Below are positions 42,509 to 50,767 of a stretch of DNA of 64,000 nt, piece by piece; the stretch's first letter is position 1, and each line of letters begins with the position of its first letter. Made by a program: the position numbers and the translations under genes. The notes under the pieces were generated by a model, which worked only from the letters and a program-made list of their open reading frames with translations, was not told the origin of the DNA and searched no databases. Source of the DNA: Aldehydirespirator sp965116195 (GTDB taxonomy: Bacteria; Actinomycetota; Acidimicrobiia; Acidimicrobiales; Aldehydirespiratoraceae); contig OZ220491.1 in the NCBI GenBank assembly GCA_965116195.1, forward strand, positions 3,381,871 to 3,445,870. The letters are read 5' to 3'.

Positions 42509-42614
42509 TCATGTAGTTATTTTACAAGTCTTTTCCTGCCTTTGTGGTGACGGTTGGCTGCCTGCTCCCAATGGCACAGTAGGCCCAACAGGCCTAGATG
42601 CCATAGCTTGCAGT

Positions 42615-42716
42615 CCGACGGGTTAGGGAGGTGCTGGAAGGAGATGACGAGCCGTTTTGGTTCTTTTCTGCGTGCCCGGCGGGTTAGGGGGTGTGCCGGC
42701 GAGTTAGGGGGGTGTG
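42615..42716. repeat. three copies of the GH2 gene stop region
   Basis: CCGGCGAGTTAGGGGG at 42696 holds the TAA stop (42704-42706, minus strand) of the GH2 gene. Downstream copies CCGGCGGGTTAGGGGG (42676) and CCGACGGGTTAGGGAG (42615) repeat it; spacings are 20 and 61 bp. No gene in 42509-42703. Confidence 0.85.
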
Positions 42717-45271
42717 ATGGTGGTGTGGTAGTGGTTCGAAATCTTGGGACGGTGTGGTGTTGCTGCGGTTGGCTGGGTGGTCGGGGTGAGGGTCAACTCA
42801 AGGGTTAGGGTTCCTGTCTCTTCTGGCGGGACCTCGGCCTTGATGCGGCCCACCAGTACGCAGGAGTCGGCAGGTGCGGATCCCTGCCAGCGTTGCGCAC
42901 TGACCACCGACCCGCTGGGGCCGGTCAGGAGTGCGGTTACTTCCATGCTGTCCACGTCTTGGCGGGTGTCATTTACCACATGAACCGCAACTCTTATCCG
43001 TTCACCAGCCTGCACCGACAACGGCAGCGGATCGGCCATCACCGCCAGGGGTCGGCAGGCATCCACCAGCGCCTGCCAGCCTGGTTTGGGTCTGCGCAAG
43101 CCGTCAAGCACGCCGAATCCCTCGGTGATCGGCGTGGACGAGCCAGCATCGCCTTCTTCTGTGGTGGGTGAGCCAGCATTACCTTTTTCTGTGGTGGGTG
43201 AGCCAGCATCGCCTTTTTCTGTGGTGGGTGAGCCAGCATTACCTTCTGCTGTGGTGGGTGAGCCAGCATCGCCTTCTTCTGTGGTGGGTGAGCCAGCATC
43301 GCCTTCTTCTGTGGCCGGCGTGAGTGTGTCTGGGGTACCTGCTTCGGTGGTCGGGGTGAGCGAGCCGGTATCACCTTCTTTGGATGCCGACGTGAGTGGC
43401 CCTGAGTCGCCTTCCTCAGTGCCGAGCGTGAGCAAGTCGGTGTCGTCTATTTCGGTGGTCGGCGTGCGTGGGTCAAGGCCTGGGTCGGCCAGGGCGTGAA
43501 GCAGAAACCCGCCGGTTGGTCGGTATTTCAGGCGTCTCAGTATCTCGATCGTGGTCTTGATGACCTCTGGCTGTTCTTCCACCACGGAGGTGCCGAACCC
43601 AGACACGAACCGTGCCAGCGCCGGCAGCCTCGCCAACACCTGCGCCAGATCCGCGGCTCGTCCTCCGTGACACCCGTACCACAGTTGGCTGGTGGTACCT
43701 TCCAGCGACTGAAGATGCGGTGGCACGCCGGTATGGGCAATCACCGGGCGCGAGCCATCGCAGCGGGAAAGAACCCGGCTCAGTCGCCTGTCCAACACGT
43801 CTCGGTTCCACGAAGGTCCCAGGTGCCGCAGGGCTGGTGGTCTGGGCGACGGTCTCTGTCGCTGGGCGTGTGCGAACGGTTCATCGTGAGCGCACCACAC
43901 CGCCAGCGAGGGATGATGCGCCAGCAGGTCAACAGCTTCGCGGGCCTGCCTGCGAGCCTCGGCAGCGACACCACGGCTCATCAGTCCCCTCACCGGCAGG
44001 TCCTGCCAGATGAGTATTCCCAACTCGTCAGCAGCCTCATACACCTCGGGGCGGGCGATGTGCGCCTGCACACGGAGCATGTCAAGCCCGCCGTCACAGG
44101 CAGCGCGCACATCAGCGGCAACCTCTGAGGGTGATGCCGTGCCCGGTAACCGCTTTGTGGGCAGCAGGTTGGCACCCTTGAGGAAGATCCGTTCGCCGTT
44201 GACGTGAAGCACCCACCTGTGCATTGCCAACGAGCGGAAACCGGTACGAAAGCGCCTGCGATCATGTACCTCCCCGGCGCTGATGACATCCAGAGTGAGA
44301 TCACAGAGTGACTGCTCGCCCAGGGCACGGGGCCACCACAGAGGCGGGTCAACAACCTCCACATTCCATTCAATGCGGTTCTCGCCAACAGCAGCCTGGT
44401 GGGTGTGGACATGCTCGGTGCCTGCAACCCTGGTACGCAGGCTCACTTCACCGCCGCCTGGCACATCAATCACCGTTCGCAGTTTCAGCCGGGCTCCCAT
44501 GACGTGGGCGGCTCTGCCCCTGCGACTGCGACCATCGCGGTTGCGAACGTCGTCGCACACCACCCGGGCGTGACGGATCGCGACCGTGCCGCTTGACCGC
44601 AACCAAACCGGACGCCACACTCCCCCCACAATCAGGTCACCGGTGCCGCACAACTCGGGGTCTTGCAACGCCCCGGTGAGCGTGCTGCGATTGTCGGGAT
44701 CGCCAAAGCGCCTGCACATGGCATCAATAGCCAGCAGATGCTCGCCACGGGCCTTCAGATGGGAGGTCACCTCCAGTTCGTGGGGCACGAAATAGCCGTC
44801 GGTGTGGCCCAGGTAGGTGCCGTCAAACCAGATGTCACCCTGCTGGGCAATGCCCTCAAGCCTCAACCACCAACGCCTGTCTGTTTCGGTGGCCTTGTCG
44901 GGGCTGTTGAACCAGTGTCGGTACAGAACCGACTCCTTGTTTGCCAAGTCCTCTGCCAGGTTTTCTCCAGAGGAATCAGCGTGCTGGGCGTGCTGGGTGT
45001 GTTGAGTGTGCTGGATTTGCCGGGCGTGTAGATCGTGCTGTGAATACCGGGAGTGCTGAGTGTGCCGGTCGTGCTGTGAATACCGGGAGTGCTGAGTGTG
45101 CCGGTCGTGCTGTGAATAGCGGGAGTGTAGGGAATGTTGGGTCTGCTGAGCCCAGTGGCTCGGCACCGGCATGGTTGCCCAGTTCGAGTCGTCGTAATCG
45201 AATTCGTGGAAGTTGCGTCGCCGACTTTCGGTGCCGGCTGCGACTCGCCAGAGCCCGCCCAGGTCCACCAA
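42704..45271 (-). CDS. glycoside hydrolase family 2-like protein, probable nucleophile loss
   Basis: 855 residues with GH2 architecture: LGGLWRVAAGTESRR opening, jelly-roll sugar-binding domain with WWLRLEGIAQQGDIWFDGTY and LGHTDGYFVPHELEV, Ig-like domain, then the TIM barrel from about 400 (HVNGERIFLKGANLLPTKRL). The acid/base position reads LAVWCAHDEPF where Asn-Glu is usual (Asp-Glu here). The nucleophile region reads ARFVSGFGTSVVEEQPE, where relatives have VSEFG: codon GGG replaces GAG. Two in-frame minisatellites lie within it: 36-bp units encoding RYSQHDRHTQHS near residues 47-90, and 30-bp units encoding EEGDAGSPTT near 655-710. TTG or GTG (45268) start. Nearest enzymes are beta-mannosidases and beta-galactosidases. 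Confidence 0.8.
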   Translation of the reverse strand: MVDLGGLWRVAAGTESRRRNFHEFDYDDSNWATMPVPSHWAQQTQHSLHSRYSQHDRHTQHSRYSQHDRHTQHSRYSQHDLHARQIQHTQHTQHAQHADSSGENLAEDLANKESVLYRHWFNSPDKATETDRRWWLRLEGIAQQGDIWFDGTYLGHTDGYFVPHELEVTSHLKARGEHLLAIDAMCRRFGDPDNRSTLTGALQDPELCGTGDLIVGGVWRPVWLRSSGTVAIRHARVVCDDVRNRDGRSRRGRAAHVMGARLKLRTVIDVPGGGEVSLRTRVAGTEHVHTHQAAVGENRIEWNVEVVDPPLWWPRALGEQSLCDLTLDVISAGEVHDRRRFRTGFRSLAMHRWVLHVNGERIFLKGANLLPTKRLPGTASPSEVAADVRAACDGGLDMLRVQAHIARPEVYEAADELGILIWQDLPVRGLMSRGVAAEARRQAREAVDLLAHHPSLAVWCAHDEPFAHAQRQRPSPRPPALRHLGPSWNRDVLDRRLSRVLSRCDGSRPVIAHTGVPPHLQSLEGTTSQLWYGCHGGRAADLAQVLARLPALARFVSGFGTSVVEEQPEVIKTTIEILRRLKYRPTGGFLLHALADPGLDPRTPTTEIDDTDLLTLGTEEGDSGPLTSASKEGDTGSLTPTTEAGTPDTLTPATEEGDAGSPTTEEGDAGSPTTAEGNAGSPTTEKGDAGSPTTEKGNAGSPTTEEGDAGSSTPITEGFGVLDGLRRPKPGWQALVDACRPLAVMADPLPLSVQAGERIRVAVHVVNDTRQDVDSMEVTALLTGPSGSVVSAQRWQGSAPADSCVLVGRIKAEVPPEETGTLTLELTLTPTTQPTAATPHRPKISNHYHTTITPP

Positions 45272-45618
45272 GCCACACTACCCGGAGGCCTCGCCGGTTT
45301 CTGCCGGCTTTCGGATACACCACAAAGAAGGAGTTCCGGGGTACTGTCTTTGGGGCTCAGGCCCTGCCGGTTTCTGCCGATTCTCGACACACTTGTTGAT
45401 CAGGCCAATGCCCCGGCGGATGATCTGGGGGCGGCACGATGATTCGGTCATCATCGCGCGCTCGTCGTGCCAATGGCCCGTTGGTGACATCCAGCCCAGC
45501 CAATGAGCGGAGCCGAACTCCATAACGTGCCATATCCCCGTCGGTGAGGTGCGGTCCGAACCGGTCTGCTTTGGATCGGATCAACTGATGCTCAAGGCCT
45601 CGCCGGTAGGGTGCGGTC
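45272..45618. other. gene-free divergent intergenic region
   Basis: About 350 bp between divergent GH2 and MoxR-like genes. CTGCCGGTTTCTGCCG-type sequence occurs twice (near 45295 and 45366). ORFs here are overlapping shadows without ribosome binding sites. It should hold both promoters but I cannot place them. Confidence 0.4.
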
Positions 45619-47427
45619 ATGGTGTCGTCAAGGTCGCCGATGTTGCCGCTGCCTGCCACGCTGGGCGAGTTGCGAGCCTCCGGTTGGGTGTCAGTGCCGG
45701 TGCGTCAGGAACTGCGCCGTAATGCCGTCACACGGATCCGTTCCGGTGAGCCTCTTTTCGACGATGTGCTCGGCTACCAGAGCACCGTCGTCCCCCAGAT
45801 CGAGAACGCCCTGCTCGCCGGGCACGACATGATAATGCTGGGCGAGCGCGGCCAGGCCAAGACCCGGATGATCCGCGGTCTCATCGGCCTGCTTGATGAA
45901 TGGCTGCCCGTCGTTGCCGGATCAGAAATATGCGATGATCCCTACGCTCCCGTGTCAGCGCAGGCCCGGGCCGTGGTGGCAGACCAGGGTGACGACACCC
46001 CCATTGAGTGGATGCACCGCAGTGACCGCTACGGCGAGAAACTGGCCACGCCCGATACCTCGATAGCCGACCTGATCGGCGAGGTTGACCCCATCAAGGT
46101 GGCTGAGGGTCGCTACCTTGCCGACGAGTTCACCCTGCACTACGGGCTCGTGCCCCGTTCCAACCGCGGCATCTTCGCCATCAACGAGCTGCCCGATCTG
46201 GCCGAGCGGATCCAGGTGGGCCTGTTGAATGTGCTTGAGGAGCGTGACGTGCAGATCCGCGGCCACAAGGTGCGTCTGCCGTTGGACGTGGTGCTGGTGG
46301 CATCGGCAAACCCCGAGGACTACACCAACCGAGGTCGCATCATCACCCCGCTCAAGGACAGGTTCGGCGCGCAGGTTCGCACCCACTATCCCCTTGACGC
46401 CGACACCGAGATCGCCATCGTCAACCAGGAGGCCTTTCCCGTTCGGACAGCAGCGGCACCCACCGGGGTTGCCGCTGATTCTGGTGAGGCTGTTGCACAG
46501 TCCAACAGTGATGTCAGTTCCGACACTTCTGGTGGTGTTGCTGGTCGTGCTGGGGTTGCCGTTGGTTCTGGTGAGGATGTTGTGCAGTCCCACGGCGTTG
46601 CGGGTACGGGTACTTCTGGTGGTGTTGCTGGTCGTGCTGGGGATGTTGCTGATTCTGATGATGCCGTTGTGCAGTCCCACGGCGGTGCTGGCACAGGGAC
46701 TGGTGGTGATGTTGCTGAGCGTGGTGATGTTGCCGCTGGTAGGGGGACTTCTGGTGGTGTTGTGGGGCGTGGTGATGTTGCTGCTGGTACGGGGACTGGT
46801 GTTGCTGGGCGTGCTGAGGGTGCTGTTGGTGTGGCTGTGATCGTGCCCACGTTCATGACCGAGATCGTTGTGGCCCTGACCCGCGCCGCCCGTGACAGTC
46901 CCCACGTGTCGCAGCGCTCCGGTGTGTCGGTGCGTCTGAGTATTTCCAATCAGGAGACGCTGGTGGCCAACGCCATCCGTCGCACGTTGAGGGCCGGTGG
47001 CGAGCACGCCGTGCCCAGAGTCACTGACCTCGACTCGCTGGTCGCCTCAACTGCGGGCAAGGTGGAGATCGAGACCTTGGAGGAGGGACGTGACGCTGAA
47101 GTCCTTCAGAGGCTGCTTGACCTGGCTGTGCTGTCGGTGTTCAAGGAGCGGGTACCGCCGAGACTCCATCGCGAGGTGGTTGAGGCATTTGAAGATGACC
47201 TCGTGGTGGACGTGGGTGAGGATGTGGCTGACACCGACTACGTGTCCCTGCTCCAGACGATGCCCGCGTTGTCCGCCCCGGTACAGGTACTGCTGGCCGG
47301 TGATGGAGGTTCCGAGTCTCCGGCGATGATCGCGGCCGCGGTTGAGTTCGTCCTGGAGGGCCTGCACCTGTCCAAGCGCCTCAACAAGGACTTCCAGCAC
47401 TCCCGAGCCCAGTTCCGATCCCGCTGA
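45619..47427 (+). CDS. MoxR/Mg-chelatase-like AAA+ ATPase with repeat insertion
   Basis: 602 residues. Walker A is GERGQAKTRMIRGL (Ala where Gly is usual before Lys), Walker B FAINELPDLAERIQVGLLNV with sensor motif VVLVASANPEDYTNRGRII, and arginine finger LKDRFGAQVRTHYP; this resembles bacterial magnesium-chelatase-subunit I-like ATPases. Between the AAA core and the lid (about residues 280-410) is a Gly/Ala/Val-rich insertion (GGVAGRAGVAVGSGEDVVQS and similar), encoded by irregular repeats at about 46470-46830. The lid resumes with VIVPTFMTEIVVALTRAARD. ATPases of this kind act with VWA proteins; the VWA gene at 50768 is a likely partner although two genes and an array lie between. Confidence 0.88.
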   Translation: MVSSRSPMLPLPATLGELRASGWVSVPVRQELRRNAVTRIRSGEPLFDDVLGYQSTVVPQIENALLAGHDMIMLGERGQAKTRMIRGLIGLLDEWLPVVAGSEICDDPYAPVSAQARAVVADQGDDTPIEWMHRSDRYGEKLATPDTSIADLIGEVDPIKVAEGRYLADEFTLHYGLVPRSNRGIFAINELPDLAERIQVGLLNVLEERDVQIRGHKVRLPLDVVLVASANPEDYTNRGRIITPLKDRFGAQVRTHYPLDADTEIAIVNQEAFPVRTAAAPTGVAADSGEAVAQSNSDVSSDTSGGVAGRAGVAVGSGEDVVQSHGVAGTGTSGGVAGRAGDVADSDDAVVQSHGGAGTGTGGDVAERGDVAAGRGTSGGVVGRGDVAAGTGTGVAGRAEGAVGVAVIVPTFMTEIVVALTRAARDSPHVSQRSGVSVRLSISNQETLVANAIRRTLRAGGEHAVPRVTDLDSLVASTAGKVEIETLEEGRDAEVLQRLLDLAVLSVFKERVPPRLHREVVEAFEDDLVVDVGEDVADTDYVSLLQTMPALSAPVQVLLAGDGGSESPAMIAAAVEFVLEGLHLSKRLNKDFQHSRAQFRSR

Positions 47428-47517
47428 AAGCCGCCCCAGAACACCGCCCCAGAACGAATTTCCTGGCGTAGGGGGGAATAATCACACCAAACAGCAGGAA
47501 TTTCGGACGAACGACCC

Positions 47518-48357
47518 TCAGCGTGTGCTGAAGACACCGGTGTCAAACACCACCCGGTCACCTACTCGGGTCTGGAACAGCGTCGTGTCGCCCTCTCGCC
47601 ACATGTGTACGTCCAGTCGCTGCCCCGGCAGCACCGGAGACTTGAAGCGACCTCCCATTGCCCCGAACCGGGCCGGGTCGCTGTCACACAGTGTGTGCAG
47701 CAAGGCACGGCCCGTGACCCCAAACGTGCACAAACCGTGCAGGATGGGAGTGTCAAATCCGGCCGAGGCGGCAAACACCGGATCGGAGTGCAGTGGGTTG
47801 CGGTCACCGTTGAGGCGGTAAAGCAGGGCCTGGTCGGTACGGGTGTCATAGCCGGTTACATGGTCGGGTTCACGATCAGGCAGCCGCCAGGTGTTTGAGG
47901 GGCCGCGATCGCCGCCCCAGCCGCCCTCACCAGAGATGAACAACCCGGCCTGGCTGGTCCACATCGGTTCGCCGTCGTGAGTGCGAACGCTGGTTTCAAG
48001 CACCACGAGAGCAGCTTTGGTCTTGTCGTAAATGGCTGCCACACGGGCCTGGGCGACCGCCGTTCCCGCAGGTGGCAACTCCTGATGCAACTCAATGCGT
48101 TGCTCGCCGTGCAGCAGCGCTGCCAGGTTGAAACTGCCGTAGTCGGGCATGTTGGCTGCTCCGAGCACCACCACCTGTGTGGGCAGGGCCCGCTGAGCCA
48201 GGTCACGTGTGTTCTCGGTGGTGAACTCCAACTCAAAACCGGTCGGGTCGCCGGCCCCAGCTCCAACTCCGAGGGCGTACAGCAAACTGTCGGTGGAAGT
48301 CCAGCGGATCTCGGTCTCTTCCCCTACGGCACCCGCAGCGTCTGGGTTTATTGCCAT
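47518..48357 (-). CDS. MaoC-type hydratase/dehydratase
   Basis: Double-hotdog protein of about 279 residues acting on enoyl- or 3-hydroxyacyl-CoA/ACP. The N-terminal FAS1-like dehydratase half has WTSTDSLLYALGVGAGAGDP; the C-terminal MaoC half carries the hydratase-2 motif YRLNGDRNPLHSDPVFA followed by AGFDTPILHGLCTFG, with Asp and His catalytic residues. I chose ATG 48357, preceded by GGAGG; the ORF extends to 48435. This domain order is typical of actinobacterial HtdX/ChsH-like or peroxisomal MFE2-like hydratases. It is convergent with the MoxR-like gene. The physiological acyl chain cannot be told. Confidence 0.9.
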   Translation of the reverse strand: MAINPDAAGAVGEETEIRWTSTDSLLYALGVGAGAGDPTGFELEFTTENTRDLAQRALPTQVVVLGAANMPDYGSFNLAALLHGEQRIELHQELPPAGTAVAQARVAAIYDKTKAALVVLETSVRTHDGEPMWTSQAGLFISGEGGWGGDRGPSNTWRLPDREPDHVTGYDTRTDQALLYRLNGDRNPLHSDPVFAASAGFDTPILHGLCTFGVTGRALLHTLCDSDPARFGAMGGRFKSPVLPGQRLDVHMWREGDTTLFQTRVGDRVVFDTGVFSTR

Positions 48358-48555
48358 GTGGCCTCCAATTGGTTGAGCGTGATTGGTTGTCTGTGACATG
48401 GTCAACTGTGACTGGTCGCCAGCAATCAACCGCAACGCACGCTAGTGCTGCCTGGACCTGTCGCGCCCACTGTCTGTGTCTGTCCAGTCACGCCCGCCAC
48501 AGACTTGTCGTGCTCTCGCGCAGAGGGTCGCGCTCCTGCTGACCATTGTCGCAGG

Positions 48556-48879
48556 GTTGCGCCCTTACGGACATGGGGGTCGCTGGGCCCCCACAATAAC
48601 CATGCCGGCATGGGAAGTTGCGCCCTTACGGACATGGGGGTCGCCACACATCCAGTCGACAGATATCCGCTTCTATGGTTGCGCCCTTACGGACATGGGG
48701 GTCGCCGACATCGCCTTTACGGTTGAGTATGCGTGGGTGTTGCGCCCTTACGGACAGGGGCTCGGTTGCGCCCTTACGGACATGGGGGTCGCTTTGCGCC
48801 CTTGCGGACAGGGGGTCGCTGGATTACGTGATTTTGAAGCAACGAAAACGGGGGGCGCCCTTACGGACATGGGGGTCGC
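48556..48879. CRISPR. second CRISPR-like array, 28-bp repeats with 33-bp spacers
   Basis: Repeats starting GTTGCGCCCTTACGGACATG and ending GGGGTCGC (28 bp) lie at 48556, 48617, 48678 and 48739 at exact 61-bp spacing, with three unrelated 33-bp spacers. Copies at 48765, 48793 and 48852 follow after an apparent rearrangement in which repeats overlap or abut. Its repeat differs from the array at 7368 but shares the 61-bp period and a similar GC-rich stem. No cas genes. It sits between divergent genes (MaoC-type and PhyH fusion). Could be a decayed type I-E-like array or a non-CRISPR minisatellite. Confidence 0.5.
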
Positions 48880-48897
48880 GCCTTTACCATTGGTGCA

Positions 48898-50751
48898 ATG
48901 AGTGACTGTCGCCGCACCGGTCTGCCGTTGCGTCACGAGTGCGATATTGAGGTTTTCGCCACGCTCGTGGAACAGACCACCAACCCCGCTGACTATCCGT
49001 TGTCCTGTCGGATTGCCCAAGGTGTTCCTGTTTATGATGTGGCTGCTCTGGCAAATGGCCCGACTGCTGACATCAGCCACCGCGCTGCCCTGCGTGACGA
49101 ACTGGCCTCCGCTCTGAGCGACGGGCCCGGCATCGTCGTGCTTGAGGGTGCAGTGGCACCACAGTCAACAGAGGAGGTGACGCAGGTTTTTTGGCGGCTG
49201 ATTGATGAGCAGCGAGCCACCAGCGGCCCGGTCGGCGATCACTTTGCCAGGCCCGGTGCCAACGACCGTGTGTGGAACGCACTTGAGAAGTTGGCTGTGA
49301 ACAATCCCGACGCCTTCATTGACTATCACGCTTCGGACGCTCTGGCTGTGGTTTGTGAGGCGTGGCTCGGTCCTCGTTATCAATTGACCGAGCAGGTCAA
49401 TGTGGTCAATCCCGGTGGCGAGGCCCAGCAACCTCATCGTGACTATCACATGGGCTTTTTGACCGATGATGAGGCTGAGCGTTTCCCTCGCCATACCCAC
49501 CGGCTTTCGCCGTTGCTCACGCTGCAGGGTGCCATTTCGCACTGCGACATGAACATTGAGACCGGTGCCACGATGTATCTGCCTCATTCCCACAAGTACG
49601 AACTCGGTTATCTGGCCTGGCGTAGGCCGGAGTTCATCAAGTACTTTGCCCAGCATCGGGTGCAGCTTCCTCTGCGTGTGGGTGATGCGGTCTTCTTCAG
49701 TCCGGCGATCTTTCACGCGGCAGGCCACAACCGCACGGCAAGCACACGTCGGATCGCCAATCTGCTGCAGATTTCCTCTGCGTTTGGCAGGTCTACGGAG
49801 TCTGTCAATCGTGTTCGCATGGTCAACGCCGTGTATCCGACTTTGCGCTCACGGCTGGCTGCCGGCCTGGGTCGTGCCGCGGCTGGCAATGTGGTGGCTG
49901 CCTGCGCCGAGGGGTACGCCTTCCCCACCAACCTTGATCTTGATCAGCCGGTGGACGGACTTGCTCCTCCGTCGCAGGCTGATCTGATGAATCGAGCCTT
50001 GGATGAAGACTGGTCTTCGCAGCGGTTGCATCAGGAGTTGATCCTGCATGAGGAGCGTCATATGAGTATCGGGGGAGATATCAGTCATATGAGCACCGGG
50101 GGAGACATCAGCACCGCAGGAGACATCAGCACCGCAGGAGACCGAGTGTCGGCAGATCAAGTACCAGCCGTCAACGCGTCAGACTTCGGGCCTGGCGAGC
50201 TACCTGTCAACGCAACTGGATCTCGCCCGGTTGACACCCGAGACCACGGCCCCGCCGGTGCCGGTGCCGAGGGCGACCGTTTCACGGTGCATGACCTGTT
50301 GAAGGAGGCTCGCCAGGGAGCCGAGCGGCTGTCACCGGCCGAGCTCGCGGCTGCCTTGTTTGGCGACACAAACTCAACAGGTTCAGTGGCCGCAGGTTCA
50401 GCAGATACGGACTCAGCAGCCTGTGACATCGGCGACGTGCGGTTGGTGATCGATATCCGGGATCGTGATGACCGTGAACGCACCGGCATGATCCTCGGCT
50501 CGGTGAGTATTCCGTTGCTGGTGTTGCAATGGCGTTGTGACCCGGATTCAGGGGCCACTCACCCTGAGGTGCGATCGCTTGACCAGCAATTGGTGCTCGT
50601 GTGCAACCAGGGCTACACGTCAAGTTTGGCGGCTGCCTCTTTGCGGCGACTGGGTTTCACCAGAGCCACTGACCTACAGGGAGGTGTCGAAGCCTGGGCC
50701 GACCAGGGCCTGCCCATGACGACGAACGGGTCCGGGCCGGACCAACTTTGA
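48898..50751 (+). CDS. phytanoyl-CoA dioxygenase-like protein fused to a rhodanese domain
   Basis: 617 residues. Residues about 60-360 are a PhyH-type Fe(II)/2-oxoglutarate dioxygenase: ligands in QQPHRDYHMGF (His, Asp) and the distal His in AIFHAAGHNRTAS with a following Arg. A low-complexity linker encoded by repeats (MSTGGDISTAGDISTAGD region, 50060-50150) leads to a C-terminal rhodanese domain (about 520-617): RLVIDIRDRDDRERTGMILG, active Cys loop LVCNQGYTSS, and RATDLQGGVEAW. Rhodaneses transfer sulfur or bind anions; why it is fused to a hydroxylase is unknown. Substrate not predictable. Confidence 0.85.
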   Translation: MSDCRRTGLPLRHECDIEVFATLVEQTTNPADYPLSCRIAQGVPVYDVAALANGPTADISHRAALRDELASALSDGPGIVVLEGAVAPQSTEEVTQVFWRLIDEQRATSGPVGDHFARPGANDRVWNALEKLAVNNPDAFIDYHASDALAVVCEAWLGPRYQLTEQVNVVNPGGEAQQPHRDYHMGFLTDDEAERFPRHTHRLSPLLTLQGAISHCDMNIETGATMYLPHSHKYELGYLAWRRPEFIKYFAQHRVQLPLRVGDAVFFSPAIFHAAGHNRTASTRRIANLLQISSAFGRSTESVNRVRMVNAVYPTLRSRLAAGLGRAAAGNVVAACAEGYAFPTNLDLDQPVDGLAPPSQADLMNRALDEDWSSQRLHQELILHEERHMSIGGDISHMSTGGDISTAGDISTAGDRVSADQVPAVNASDFGPGELPVNATGSRPVDTRDHGPAGAGAEGDRFTVHDLLKEARQGAERLSPAELAAALFGDTNSTGSVAAGSADTDSAACDIGDVRLVIDIRDRDDRERTGMILGSVSIPLLVLQWRCDPDSGATHPEVRSLDQQLVLVCNQGYTSSLAAASLRRLGFTRATDLQGGVEAWADQGLPMTTNGSGPDQL

Positions 50752-50767
50752 GTTGTAGCTTCTAGCC

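Noticed and set aside
45955..47007. 350-codon antisense ORF with Asn/Ile/Thr-rich repeats
   Set aside because: Opposite the MoxR-like gene. The repeats are the reverse reading of the insertion in that gene.
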